From positions 248,001-312,000 of the forward strand of contig JBBCJL010000006.1 of assembly GCA_037190225.1 (NCBI GenBank): a stretch of DNA of 64,000 bases, written 5' to 3'. Position 1 is the first letter of the stretch. Every line of letters starts with the position of its first letter. The notes beneath the pieces are model-generated. The model searched no databases and was not told where the DNA came from. It was given only the letters and a program-made list of their open reading frames with translations. Origin of the DNA: MKSF01 sp037190225. Lineage in GTDB: Bacteria > Bacteroidota > Bacteroidia > Chitinophagales > Chitinophagaceae. A program made the translations under genes and the position numbers. This document shows, piece by piece, positions 50,587-58,952 of this stretch.

Positions 50587-51294
50587 ATGAAAAAAATGTT
50601 ATCCTTATTGCTGGCAATATCAGCTTCTCAGCTGTTAACAGCTCAAAATTCCATCAATACCCAGGACGCCGGAAGCCGGAAAAAAGGTAAGGTATATTTA
50701 TCCACTAACTTCGATACCTACCTGCTGACGAGCTCCATGTTGTCCAGTCCCAGGGTAGATAATAAATGGACCACGCCCCGTTTTACGGCATTCCTGCATA
50801 TAGGATTGAATGCCAATTATGACTTCACTTCCAGGGTGGGCATTATGGGCGGTCTGAACACCCGGAACCTGGGGTTCATTGAAAAGACGGATAATCCTGA
50901 TTATACTGTTATAAGAAGGGTGTACACCTTCGGTATACCTGTGGCGCTGAAGATAGGCAACCTGGAAGGTAACAGGACCTTCTTTATCATAGGGGGCGGT
51001 GTGGATTTTCCTTTCAACTATAAAGAGAAAGGATTTGTAAAAAGAACCTCCAAGGATTATAAGTTCAATGAGTGGTTCTCCAACAGGACACAGCAGGTAT
51101 TGCCTTATGTATTCGTAGGTGCCAGGTTCAATCCCGGCGTCTATGTGAAGCTGCAGTATTACCCGTCCAATATGATGAATACGAACTATACCACTTCCTT
51201 AGGCGGCGTGACAACGAGGCCTTACGCGAACTACAAGGTCAGCACGACCATGCTGAGCTTAGGGTTTGATATTAAATATACTCCCAAATATTAG
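50587..51294 (+). CDS. Outer-membrane beta-barrel family protein
   Basis: 235 residues: a signal peptide (MKKMLSLLLAISASQLLTAQ) followed by strand-rich sequence (GKVYLSTNFDTYLLTSSM, LHIGLNANYDFTSRVGIMGG, LPYVFVGARFNPGVYVKLQY) and the end LSLGFDIKYTPKY. The size and pattern suit an eight-stranded barrel. No precise family is recognised. It ends 28 bases before a perfect terminator. The preceding gap of 119 bases shows no certain promoter. Confidence 0.78.
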   Translation: MKKMLSLLLAISASQLLTAQNSINTQDAGSRKKGKVYLSTNFDTYLLTSSMLSSPRVDNKWTTPRFTAFLHIGLNANYDFTSRVGIMGGLNTRNLGFIEKTDNPDYTVIRRVYTFGIPVALKIGNLEGNRTFFIIGGGVDFPFNYKEKGFVKRTSKDYKFNEWFSNRTQQVLPYVFVGARFNPGVYVKLQYYPSNMMNTNYTTSLGGVTTRPYANYKVSTTMLSLGFDIKYTPKY

Positions 51295-51321
51295 CGCGCT
51301 TCCTGCGAAATGCACTAATTT

Positions 51322-51360
51322 TATCCCGGGCACACCTATAACAGTGCCCGGGATATTTTT
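51322..51360 (+). terminator. Intrinsic terminator abutting the next start codon
   Basis: TATCCCGGGCAC (51322-51333) pairs with GTGCCCGGGATA (51344-51355) around a 10-base loop, followed by TTTTT to 51360. The next base begins the ATG of the arginase-family gene at 51361. It ends the barrel-protein transcript but may also act as an attenuator for the following gene. Confidence 0.88.
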
Positions 51361-52329
51361 ATGCTGAAAACATATACCAGACAGGAAATATTATCGCTGA
51401 CAGCCACCCGTGCCGGCGAGACCAAAATAGGGGAGACCATATATACTTTCGGCGACTGGCTGACCGGACAGCCCGCTGAAGCCCCGGGTTCCGGCATACG
51501 GTTTGCGCTGCTGGGCATAGAGGAAGACCTGGGCATCCGCGCCAATAAAGGCATCGGTACAAAGGCTTTCGCCTGGGAGCCTTTCCTGAGCTCATTTTTG
51601 GGACTGCAATCCAATGAATTCCTCAAGGGTGATACCTGTATGATCATGGGCGTGGTCAACGGGCTGGATACGGTAGAGGCCTATGATGCCTGCATAAGTG
51701 CGGTCACAGGGGAGATACTCTCCAGGGGCTGGATACCCGTGGTCATAGGCGGAGGTCATAATAATGCCTATCCTTTGATGAAAGCGCTCAGCCTTACTGC
51801 CGGGAAAAGCATTCACTGCCTGAATATAGACCCGCATGCCGACCTGAGGGCCTGCGAGGGCCGGCATAGCGGCAACGGCTTTAGCTATGCCATTGCGCAG
51901 CAATACCTGGGCAGGTACGCCATGGTAGGCCTGCACCAGTCCTATAACAACCGGTTCATACTGGACAAGCTGAAAGATCACGATACCTACAGGGCCGTAT
52001 GGTGGGAAGATATTTTCCTGCGGGGAAGCTATACCTGGACCCAGGCTGTGCAGCAGGGATTATATTTTGTAGCGGGCACCGCATTCGGGGTGGAGCTGGA
52101 TATGGATGCCATTGAGCATGCGCTCTCCAGCGCTATGACACCGGTGGGCATCACCGCTCAGCAGGCGTGCCAGGCGCTCTTTATGCTGGGTATGCACCCG
52201 GACGCCGCTTACCTGCACCTGCCGGAAGGCGCTGCGGAACGGGAAGACGGCTTAAAGCAGTCCACGACAGGAAAGCTGCTGGCCTACCTGGTGACTTCCT
52301 TTATCAAAGGCAAGCAGGAAACAGCTTAA
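51361..52329 (+). CDS. Arginase/formimidoylglutamase family hydrolase
   Basis: 322 residues. The ureohydrolase fold carries the dimanganese ligands: H133 in GGGHNN, D157, H159 and D161 in NIDPHADLR, and the late aspartates in VELDMDAI. The family removes urea or formamide from guanidino or formimino groups; formimidoylglutamase (histidine breakdown) is likely, since the N-terminal domain resembles HutG-type Bacteroidota proteins. No other hut gene is near. The start codon follows a terminator T-run with no gap. The stop overlaps that of the convergent DUF2461 gene in a shared TTAA. Confidence 0.82.
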   Translation: MLKTYTRQEILSLTATRAGETKIGETIYTFGDWLTGQPAEAPGSGIRFALLGIEEDLGIRANKGIGTKAFAWEPFLSSFLGLQSNEFLKGDTCMIMGVVNGLDTVEAYDACISAVTGEILSRGWIPVVIGGGHNNAYPLMKALSLTAGKSIHCLNIDPHADLRACEGRHSGNGFSYAIAQQYLGRYAMVGLHQSYNNRFILDKLKDHDTYRAVWWEDIFLRGSYTWTQAVQQGLYFVAGTAFGVELDMDAIEHALSSAMTPVGITAQQACQALFMLGMHPDAAYLHLPEGAAEREDGLKQSTTGKLLAYLVTSFIKGKQETA

Positions 52330-52973
52330 ACGATATACTCGCCGTTGCCATCCGTTATAAGCACATCAGTCATATAGTGGAAAAAGGGGAGCAGCATTTT
52401 ATACTTGTCTGCCACATCCTTGCTGAAATTGGCCGACAATACTTCCTTATCCGTATAGGAACGCGTCAGGTAGAATTGCTTCTTCCTGATAAGCCCGATA
52501 CGGGAGTGCGTCTTGTCAAAGCCTTTGGGCGCGGTCTTAAGTTCTTCACCCTGGAGCGTTCCGAAATGCTTTACAATATCCTTATGGGCCAGAATGCCGG
52601 GCAGGGTATCTTCATATAACAGGGCCTGGCGTATGCGCTGCACATCGGCCGGGACGGGTCCCCAGAACCCGGCGCCTATAAAGCTGGCTCCCGGCTCTAT
52701 ATGGATATAAAATGAGCCGCGGTTGTAAGGCTGCCGTCTCATAAAAGCGGCGCTGATGCAGGTCTTGTAAGGTTCCTTGTTCTTTGAAAAGCGCACATCC
52801 CTGTAGATGCGGAACATCTTGGGCGGGAGCACATCATCCTGCTCCGCAATTTTTGTATAAACAACCCCGAACAACTGCTCCGCTTCCGCTTTGGCCGTTT
52901 CGTACGCATCCTTGTGCCGGTGGAACCATTCCCTGTTATTGTTGTCCCTGAGCTGGCTTAAAAAATCGAACAT
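52326..52973 (-). CDS. DUF2461 family protein
   Basis: 215 residues. The N-terminus FLSQLRDNNNREWFHRHKDA, then PPKMFRIYRDVRFSKNKEPY and the middle GSFYIHIEPGASFIGAGFWG fit the DUF2461 (TIGR02453) family, cytosolic proteins of unknown activity. It is divergent from purC across a 277-base gap that contains a strong three-way-junction fold. The last bases overlap the convergent hydrolase stop. Confidence 0.88.
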   Translation of the reverse strand: MFDFLSQLRDNNNREWFHRHKDAYETAKAEAEQLFGVVYTKIAEQDDVLPPKMFRIYRDVRFSKNKEPYKTCISAAFMRRQPYNRGSFYIHIEPGASFIGAGFWGPVPADVQRIRQALLYEDTLPGILAHKDIVKHFGTLQGEELKTAPKGFDKTHSRIGLIRKKQFYLTRSYTDKEVLSANFSKDVADKYKMLLPFFHYMTDVLITDGNGEYIV

Positions 52974-53076
52974 ATACCGTTGCTGATTGGATATAAAACT
53001 TATAAAAATATAATTCTCAGTAAAAATACACTAAAGATCAAAGACTGTAATGATACGCCCGTGAAAATAAAAGATA

Positions 53077-53155
53077 TTTTCCGGAGCTGTATTTAACTTT
53101 CGAATTGCTTATCAGGAAAGTTAGCAGGAGCTATCTGAAATAGCTTCCCGGAAAA
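53077..53155. ncRNA. Candidate structured RNA: perfect three-way junction
   Basis: Three helices fold with mostly Watson-Crick pairs: P1 TTTTCCGG/CCGGAAAA (53077-53084, 53148-53155), P2 TAACTTTC/GAAAGTTA (53094-53101, 53116-53123), P3 GGAGCTAT/ATAGCTTC (53127-53134, 53140-53147, one G-T pair). The strand is undecided since the dyad works on either. It lies between the divergent DUF2461 and purC genes. I match it to no known family. Confidence 0.45.
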
Positions 53156-53209
53156 CTTAAAATAAAGAAATTAATCCAGAAAAAATATTTTTATTATCGT
53201 TTTCGATAT

Positions 53210-53217
53210 TATTTTTG
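53210..53217 (+). promoter_or_regulatory. Probable -7 box of purC
   Basis: TATTTTTG fits TAnnTTTG and lies 33 bases before the purC ATG. If it is the promoter, the three-way junction lies upstream of the purC transcript. Confidence 0.45.
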
Positions 53218-53250
53218 CTGCCTAATCACTAAGCAATAAACTATTTTATA

Positions 53251-54171
53251 ATGTTACAACTTCCTAATCAAACCGGGTTTTATAAGGGTAAAGTAAGAGA
53301 CGTATATTTTATCGGCGACAAGCATCTGGCCATGGTAGTAAGCGACAGGATCTCCGCATTCGATGTGGTGCTTCCCCGTCCTATACCCTTCAAAGGCCAG
53401 GTTTTAAACCAGATCGCAGCGCACTTCCTCGAAGCTACTACGGACATCGTTCCTAACTGGGTGCTGGATGCCCAATCCGTCCCTAACGCCACTATAGGCC
53501 TGAAATGTGAAACCTTCCCCGTGGAAATGGTGATCAGGGGCAACCTGACAGGACATGCCTGGAGAACCTACAAGACCGGCGCCCGTACCCTGTGCGGTGT
53601 GGCCCTGCCGGAAGGACTGAAAGAGAACGATTTCTTTCCTGAGCCTATCCTTACACCCACCACCAAAGCCCATGAAGGTCATGATGAGGATATTTCCCGG
53701 GAGGAGATCATAGCCCAGGGCCTGGTATCCAAGGAAGAATACGAGCAGCTGGAAGCCTATACCCGTGCTTTATTCCAGCGCGGCAGGGAAATGGCGGCAG
53801 AGCGCGGCCTGATCCTGGTAGATACCAAATATGAATTCGGTAAGATAGACGGTAAGATCTACCTGATAGATGAGATACATACCCCGGATTCTTCCCGTTA
53901 TTTCTATACGGAAGGCTATGAGGACAGGCAGGCCAAAGGCGAGCAGCAGAAGCAGCTCTCCAAGGAGTTCGTACGCGAATGGCTGATGGAAAACGGCTTC
54001 CAGGGCAAGGAAGGACAGGCCATCCCTGAAATGACCGATGAATTTGTAAACCAGGTGTCCGAGCGTTATATCGAGCTGTTCAACCACGTTACCGGTAAGA
54101 CATTCGAGAAAAAGCATATTACGGAGCAGGAATTACAGGAGCAGCTCTCTGCTTTACTGGCTAAATTATAA
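53251..54171 (+). CDS. purC: Phosphoribosylaminoimidazole-succinocarboxamide synthase
   Basis: 306 residues, the longer eukaryote-like form of SAICAR synthetase. It joins CAIR and aspartate with ATP in purine synthesis. Motifs seen are YKGKVRDVYFIGDKHLAMV, SDRISAFDVVLPRPIPFKGQ, VEMVIRGNLTGHAWRTYKTG and LVDTKYEFGKIDGKIYLIDE with DSSRYFYTE. Cytosolic. It is followed after 43 bases by a terminator, so it is monocistronic. Confidence 0.96.
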   Translation: MLQLPNQTGFYKGKVRDVYFIGDKHLAMVVSDRISAFDVVLPRPIPFKGQVLNQIAAHFLEATTDIVPNWVLDAQSVPNATIGLKCETFPVEMVIRGNLTGHAWRTYKTGARTLCGVALPEGLKENDFFPEPILTPTTKAHEGHDEDISREEIIAQGLVSKEEYEQLEAYTRALFQRGREMAAERGLILVDTKYEFGKIDGKIYLIDEIHTPDSSRYFYTEGYEDRQAKGEQQKQLSKEFVREWLMENGFQGKEGQAIPEMTDEFVNQVSERYIELFNHVTGKTFEKKHITEQELQEQLSALLAKL

Positions 54172-54213
54172 CAGGACCTCTTATGGTCCGGTTACCGGTA
54201 CTCCGGTATCTTT

Positions 54214-54243
54214 CAGGGGTGGAAAATCTGTTTTCCGCCCCTG
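54214..54243 (+). terminator. Intrinsic terminator after purC
   Basis: CAGGGGTGGAAAA (54214-54226) and TTTTCCGCCCCTG (54231-54243) pair over 13 positions, one a G-T wobble, with loop TCTG. A modest T-rich tail follows. Confidence 0.8.
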
Positions 54244-54298
54244 TTGCTTTATCCCGCGCTGCCCGGGCTGTGCCGGCATTTTATTACAATAAGTTGCG

Positions 54299-54306
54299 TA
54301 TCTTTG
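54299..54306 (+). promoter_or_regulatory. -7 promoter box of fbp
   Basis: TATCTTTG is a perfect TAnnTTTG box, 29 bases before the ATG at 54335. Confidence 0.6.
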
Positions 54307-54334
54307 CGTTCATATATTATTTAAGTAACTTTTT

Positions 54335-55363
54335 ATGTCTTTCAACAATAAGAAATTAATAACCTTAGACGAATTTACTATCCGGCAGACCAGGCAATTC
54401 CCCAATGCCACGGGAGAGCTGTCAGCCTTATTAAGGGATCTGTCCCTGGCCTGTAAAATGATCAATAAGCAGGTGAATAAGGCCGGCCTGGTGGATATTA
54501 TCGGGAAATACGGCGCTACCAACATACAGGGAGAAGAGCAGATGAAGCTGGATATCTTCTCCGATGAAATGCTGATCAATGTGCTGAGGAACAGTAGTGA
54601 ATGCGCCGGCATAGCCTCTGAGGAAAATGATGATTTTGTAGCTTTTGATGACGAATACTCCGTCAATTCAAAATATGTAGTGCTGTTCGATCCGCTGGAC
54701 GGCAGCTCGAATATAGATGTAAACGCGCCCATAGGTACCATATTCTCCGTGTACAGGAGGGTAAGCCCGCTGGGACAGCCCTGCACGCTGGAAGATTTCC
54801 AGCAGCCCGGTACTAAGCAGATGGCTGCGGGTTATATCATTTACGGCAGCTCCACGATGCTGGTATATGCTACCAGGCTGGGGGTGAACGGCTTTACGCT
54901 GGAGCCTTCCATCGGTGAATTCTGCCTGTCCCATCCTGAGATGAAATGCAAGGAAAACGGTAAGATCTATTCCCTGAACCAGGGTAATACCTGTAAGCTG
55001 GCGGACAGTACCAAAGCGTTCCTGGAATACTGCATGCAGGATGATAAGGAGAATGGCCTGCCGCTGTCGCACCGGTATATCGGCTCTATGGTGGCAGACC
55101 TGCACCGTACCCTGATCAAAGGCGGTATCTTTATGTACCCGGCCGATAAAAAGAACAGGAACGGTAAGCTAAGGCTCATGTATGAATGCAACCCTATGGC
55201 ATTCATAGTAGAGGCTGCCGGGGGACTGGCCAGCACAGGCACACAAAGGATACTGGAAGTGCAGCCTACCGAGCTGCACCAGAGAGTGCCTATTTACATA
55301 GGCTCCAGGAACCTGGTGAGCAAAGCGCTGGAATTCGTAAGCGCAACGTCCGAGCTGGTATAA
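54335..55363 (+). CDS. fbp: Class I fructose-1,6-bisphosphatase
   Basis: 342 residues. It hydrolyses fructose-1,6-bisphosphate in gluconeogenesis. The metal site is seen in CAGIASEEND and FDPLDGSSNIDVNAPIGTIF, and the substrate loops in RYIGSMVADLHRTLIKGGIF and KLRLMYECNPMAFIVEAAGG. Length and motifs are normal. It has its own promoter box and a terminator 26 bases after the stop. Confidence 0.97.
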   Translation: MSFNNKKLITLDEFTIRQTRQFPNATGELSALLRDLSLACKMINKQVNKAGLVDIIGKYGATNIQGEEQMKLDIFSDEMLINVLRNSSECAGIASEENDDFVAFDDEYSVNSKYVVLFDPLDGSSNIDVNAPIGTIFSVYRRVSPLGQPCTLEDFQQPGTKQMAAGYIIYGSSTMLVYATRLGVNGFTLEPSIGEFCLSHPEMKCKENGKIYSLNQGNTCKLADSTKAFLEYCMQDDKENGLPLSHRYIGSMVADLHRTLIKGGIFMYPADKKNRNGKLRLMYECNPMAFIVEAAGGLASTGTQRILEVQPTELHQRVPIYIGSRNLVSKALEFVSATSELV

Positions 55364-55388
55364 TATATAAAATAATAAGATCATTCAG

Positions 55389-55435
55389 GGCTACCCGGGG
55401 ATCCAGGCCTGTTGCTGCAGCATTCCCGGGTAGCC
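55389..55435 (+). terminator. Intrinsic terminator after fbp
   Basis: GGCTACCCGGG (55389-55399) pairs perfectly with CCCGGGTAGCC (55425-55435); the loop is 25 bases. TTGTTTTA follows. Confidence 0.75.
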
Positions 55436-55500
55436 TTGTTTTATACAGCGCTGTGGGAGACCGGCGGTTTATTAGCTTAAAATACTGATTCCACCTGTTT

Positions 55501-56376
55501 ATGAAAATATTTATTTCGGGAGCATCCGGCCTTGTAGGAGGTAATTGCCTGAGCTACTTCAGGACCCAAAAAGCGGATGTCGTGGGCAGCCACTTATCTT
55601 ACATGACACCGGATACCGTTTATTTTAATACCTTATCGACCGGTGACGCCGGTAACTTTGATATCGCTGCATTCCGCCCTGACATTATTGTCCATTGCGG
55701 GGCGCTGACCCATGTCGATTATTGCGAGCAGCATCCTGAGGAAAGCTATGAAAAGACCGTTCAGAGCACCCTGAACCTGATCAGGGCGGCCAGGGAATGC
55801 GGCTCCAGGCTGGTATTGCTTTCCACGGATTATGTGTTCGACGGGCGGGAGGGGCCCTATAAGGAAACCGATGTGGTCAATCCCCTGAGCGTATATGGCA
55901 GACATAAGCTGGAGGCGGAGCAGGAGGTCATCAAAAGCGGTATCCCATACCTTATTTTAAGAGTGACCAACGTGTACGGTGATGAGCTTCGCCATAAAAA
56001 CTTTGTGTCGCGGATCGTAGAGCAATGCTATAACGGGCAGCACCTTACCCTTAGGCTGCCGTATGACCAGTTTGCATCGCCTACCAATGCGATGGACATT
56101 TCCAGGGCTATGTATCAGCTGCTGCTGCATGATAAGACAGGCATCTATCATATATGCGGCTCCGATTTTATGAACAGGGTGGAGCTGGCCATGAAAGTGA
56201 TCGGCTATTTCCCCGGCACTTCCTATACCCTGGAGGCCGTATCTACCGAACAGCTTGGCCAGCCTGCCGCACGACCGCTTATCGGGGGATTTGTAAAGCA
56301 GAAATTTGTACGGGAATTCCCTGAATTTACGTTTACAAGTGTGGATAATTACTTACAATCAAAAATAAAGTCATAA
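55501..56376 (+). CDS. RmlD-like SDR reductase (dTDP-4-dehydrorhamnose reductase family)
   Basis: 291 residues of extended SDR fold: the NAD(P) motif SGASGLVGGN at the N-terminus, VLLSTDYVFDGREGPYKE and the catalytic YGRHKLEAE (Tyr and Lys). RmlD makes dTDP-rhamnose, but related proteins act on other sugar nucleotides, and no rml cluster is here. The thioredoxin-like gene begins four bases after the stop, so the two are likely one transcript. Confidence 0.87.
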   Translation: MKIFISGASGLVGGNCLSYFRTQKADVVGSHLSYMTPDTVYFNTLSTGDAGNFDIAAFRPDIIVHCGALTHVDYCEQHPEESYEKTVQSTLNLIRAARECGSRLVLLSTDYVFDGREGPYKETDVVNPLSVYGRHKLEAEQEVIKSGIPYLILRVTNVYGDELRHKNFVSRIVEQCYNGQHLTLRLPYDQFASPTNAMDISRAMYQLLLHDKTGIYHICGSDFMNRVELAMKVIGYFPGTSYTLEAVSTEQLGQPAARPLIGGFVKQKFVREFPEFTFTSVDNYLQSKIKS

Positions 56377-56379
56377 TAT

Positions 56380-57735
56380 ATGAAAAAAATACTGTGCGCT
56401 TTACTCTTTTGTATGAGCCTGCTGACTGTAGGCTTTGGCCAGGGCATCAGCTTTGAGAACGGCACCTGGCAGCAGGTGGTGGATAAGGCCAAAAAAGAGA
56501 ACAAGCTGATCTTCCTGGATATCTATGCCGTATGGTGCGGTCCCTGCAAGCAAATGGACAAGAAGATATTCCCGGACGCAAAGGTGGGGGACTTCTATAA
56601 CCGGCACTTTATCAGCTACAAGCTGGACGGCGAAAAGGGAGAAGGTATTGGCATTGCCAAGAAATATGGCGTAAAAGCCTATCCCACCAACCTGTATCTC
56701 AACCCCAAAGACCTCTCCGTGGTGAGCAGGGAAATGGGCTACGTGGATGTTGCCACCTTTATAGGAAGGGGAGAGCAGGCCCTGAAGGAATTTAAGGACC
56801 CCAGGAGCTGGTCCGATTATGTAAAAGACTATAAGACCAAGTCGGGCAATAAGGAATTCCTGGAAGATTATATCCGTAAAGGCAATAAGCTGGATAAGAA
56901 TGTGGACCAAGCCATTGACCTGTATATCAGCCAGTTCACGCCGGCCCAGCCGGATGGTGAGTTCATCGGCTTCCTGTCCCAGAACATCAAAACGCTGAAC
57001 AACAAGGGTGTGGATTATATCGTGGACCTCTACAGCTATACCAATGAGCAGATCGCTATGCTGGATGAATGGCTGCCGGGCCTGTATGACAATACGCTGG
57101 ACAATGCCGTAGCTACCAAGGACCCTAAGAAGCTGGAGCGCATTCTCTGGGCCAGTAAAAAAACAAGGAACCCGCAGGCGCAGAATATCTATAACAGGTT
57201 TGTCACTGCCTATTATGCCAAAACCAACGATATGGGCAACTACTGGAAAGCGGTGGAAAATGAAATGAACGTCTATCTGCAGACGGACATCCGCGAGTAC
57301 AGGCAGCAGGACAGCGCTGCTTTCCAGGCCCTGATAGAGGATTACGGCGTGCAGCTGAAGAACTATGGTGTGCCTGAAAGCCAGTTCATGAGCTATATAG
57401 ATGAAACCCTGAAGGATAAAAAAGAAGAAGCCGAGCACCAGACCTCGTATATGACCGCTGCCTTTATCAATGAAGCCCTGGATAATGTAATTGAAAAAGG
57501 GTCCAAAAACCAGCAGCTCCTTAAAAAGGCCGCAGGCTGGGCGGACTTTATGCTGGAGCTGGCACAGCCTTTTACTTACCAGTGGGCCCAGTTCGCGGCC
57601 AATGCGGCTGAGATCTATGCCCTCAATAATGACAAGGCCAAGGCCAGGTCCACTATGGAGCAGGCTATCCTGAAAACGGAGAATAATAAGGATATCCAGA
57701 ACATCATTAAAGAAGAGCTGAAAAAATACCAGTAA
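56380..57735 (+). CDS. Periplasmic thioredoxin-like protein with helical C-terminal region
   Basis: 451 residues. After a signal peptide (MKKILCALLFCMSLLTVGFG) comes a thioredoxin domain with WCGPC (C53, C56) and a cis-proline site KAYPTNLYL. The remaining 300 residues are alpha-helical and TPR-like (KATRNP; WAQFAANAAEIYALNNDKAK). It should reduce or exchange disulfides in the periplasm; its partner is unknown. It is coupled to the SDR gene and ends at a strong shared terminator. Confidence 0.85.
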   Translation: MKKILCALLFCMSLLTVGFGQGISFENGTWQQVVDKAKKENKLIFLDIYAVWCGPCKQMDKKIFPDAKVGDFYNRHFISYKLDGEKGEGIGIAKKYGVKAYPTNLYLNPKDLSVVSREMGYVDVATFIGRGEQALKEFKDPRSWSDYVKDYKTKSGNKEFLEDYIRKGNKLDKNVDQAIDLYISQFTPAQPDGEFIGFLSQNIKTLNNKGVDYIVDLYSYTNEQIAMLDEWLPGLYDNTLDNAVATKDPKKLERILWASKKTRNPQAQNIYNRFVTAYYAKTNDMGNYWKAVENEMNVYLQTDIREYRQQDSAAFQALIEDYGVQLKNYGVPESQFMSYIDETLKDKKEEAEHQTSYMTAAFINEALDNVIEKGSKNQQLLKKAAGWADFMLELAQPFTYQWAQFAANAAEIYALNNDKAKARSTMEQAILKTENNKDIQNIIKEELKKYQ

Positions 57736-57779
57736 GGTACGTTGCCACAGAAAGCCGGGAAGACCGGCGAAAGGCAAAA

Positions 57780-57813
57780 AACAACGCCCGGTAAGTGATT
57801 ACCGGGCGTTGTT
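57780..57813. terminator. Bidirectional terminator between the thioredoxin-like gene and fabD
   Basis: AACAACGCCCGGTAA (57780-57794) and TTACCGGGCGTTGTT (57799-57813) pair perfectly with loop GTGA. Flanking A- and T-runs allow function on both strands. Confidence 0.92.
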
Positions 57814-57836
57814 ATATAAATGAATGCATTGTATTG

Positions 57837-58715
57837 CTACAGTGCGGCGGTTACCGCGTTACGGTCTATCTTTTTGATCAGTCCCTGCAGCACATTGCCG
57901 GGGCCCGACTCTGTAAAATGAGTGGCGCCATCCGCTATCATATTCCGGATGGTCTGTGTCCAGCGCACCGGCGCGGTCAGCTGGTTGATCAGGTTCTGCC
58001 TGATCTCGGAAGCTGCCGTATAAGGACGGGCATCCACGTTCTGGTAGACCGGGCATTTCGCATCGTTAAAATGCGTCTGCTCGATCGCTGCTTTCAGGTC
58101 CTCCTGTGCCAGCTGCATCAGGGGAGAATGGAACGCTCCGCCTACGGGAAGCACCAGGGCGCGCTTGGCCCCGGCTGCCTTCAGGAGATCACAGGCGGTA
58201 TCTATTCCCGCTATGCTGCCGGAGATCACCAGCTGGCCCGGGCAGTTATAATTGGCAGGAACCACTACTTCGTGAGTGATGGTAGCGCACACTTCCTCTA
58301 CTTTCTGATCTTCCAGCCCGAGGATGGCGGCCATAGTTGAGGGGTTCAGCTCGCAGGCTCTCTGCATAGCTTCGGCTCTCCGGGACACCAGCCTTAAGGC
58401 ATCTTCAAAAGATAATACACCGGCTGCCACAAGCGCGGAAAATTCCCCGAGGGAATGGCCTGCCGTCATATCGGGCTCCGACTGGTGTTTGGTAAGGTAA
58501 GTAACGACAGAATGTATAAAAACTGCTGGTTGTGTAACATTGGTCTGCTTCAGCTCATCTTCGGTACCGGAAAACATTACATCAGATATCCTGAATCCTA
58601 ATATCTCATCAGCCTGCGTAAAAAGCGCTTTTGCCTGTTCGTTCGTTTCATACAGCTCTTTTCCCATTCCGGAAAATTGGGCACCCTGACCCGGGAATAC
58701 ATAAACCTGTTTCAT
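57837..58715 (-). CDS. fabD: Malonyl-CoA:ACP transacylase
   Basis: 292 residues from ATG at 58715; a TTG four codons earlier is not needed. It loads malonate onto acyl carrier protein for fatty acid synthesis. Motifs seen are VFPGQGAQFSGMG, the nucleophile S88 in GHSLGEFSAL and the histidine in GGAFHSPLM, and GNVLQGLIKK at the end. It is alone rather than in a fab cluster. Confidence 0.96.
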   Translation of the reverse strand: MKQVYVFPGQGAQFSGMGKELYETNEQAKALFTQADEILGFRISDVMFSGTEDELKQTNVTQPAVFIHSVVTYLTKHQSEPDMTAGHSLGEFSALVAAGVLSFEDALRLVSRRAEAMQRACELNPSTMAAILGLEDQKVEEVCATITHEVVVPANYNCPGQLVISGSIAGIDTACDLLKAAGAKRALVLPVGGAFHSPLMQLAQEDLKAAIEQTHFNDAKCPVYQNVDARPYTAASEIRQNLINQLTAPVRWTQTIRNMIADGATHFTESGPGNVLQGLIKKIDRNAVTAAL

Positions 58716-58952
58716 ATTTTGCTCCAAATCTTTTTAAATGAGTAAATTATTTTACAAATAACGTAAAAAATAGCAAAATAGTGAAGAAACAGGCAAAGAA
58801 AGCGGGGTTTTACAAAGCTAATATAGCAGGGTCATAAGAGTAGCGGGCGATATTTTCACAGTGAAGGAAGACGATATTTTTATAAAATAGCCTCTGTTTT
58901 CTGGAAATTTGCCTTAATTTGAATGCCGGAAATATACATTATCCTTTATCCT

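Noticed and set aside
56401..57777. 458-codon open frame on the minus strand
   Set aside because: It is antisense to the thioredoxin-like gene, which has a signal peptide, WCGPC and normal codon use; the reverse frame has no family features.
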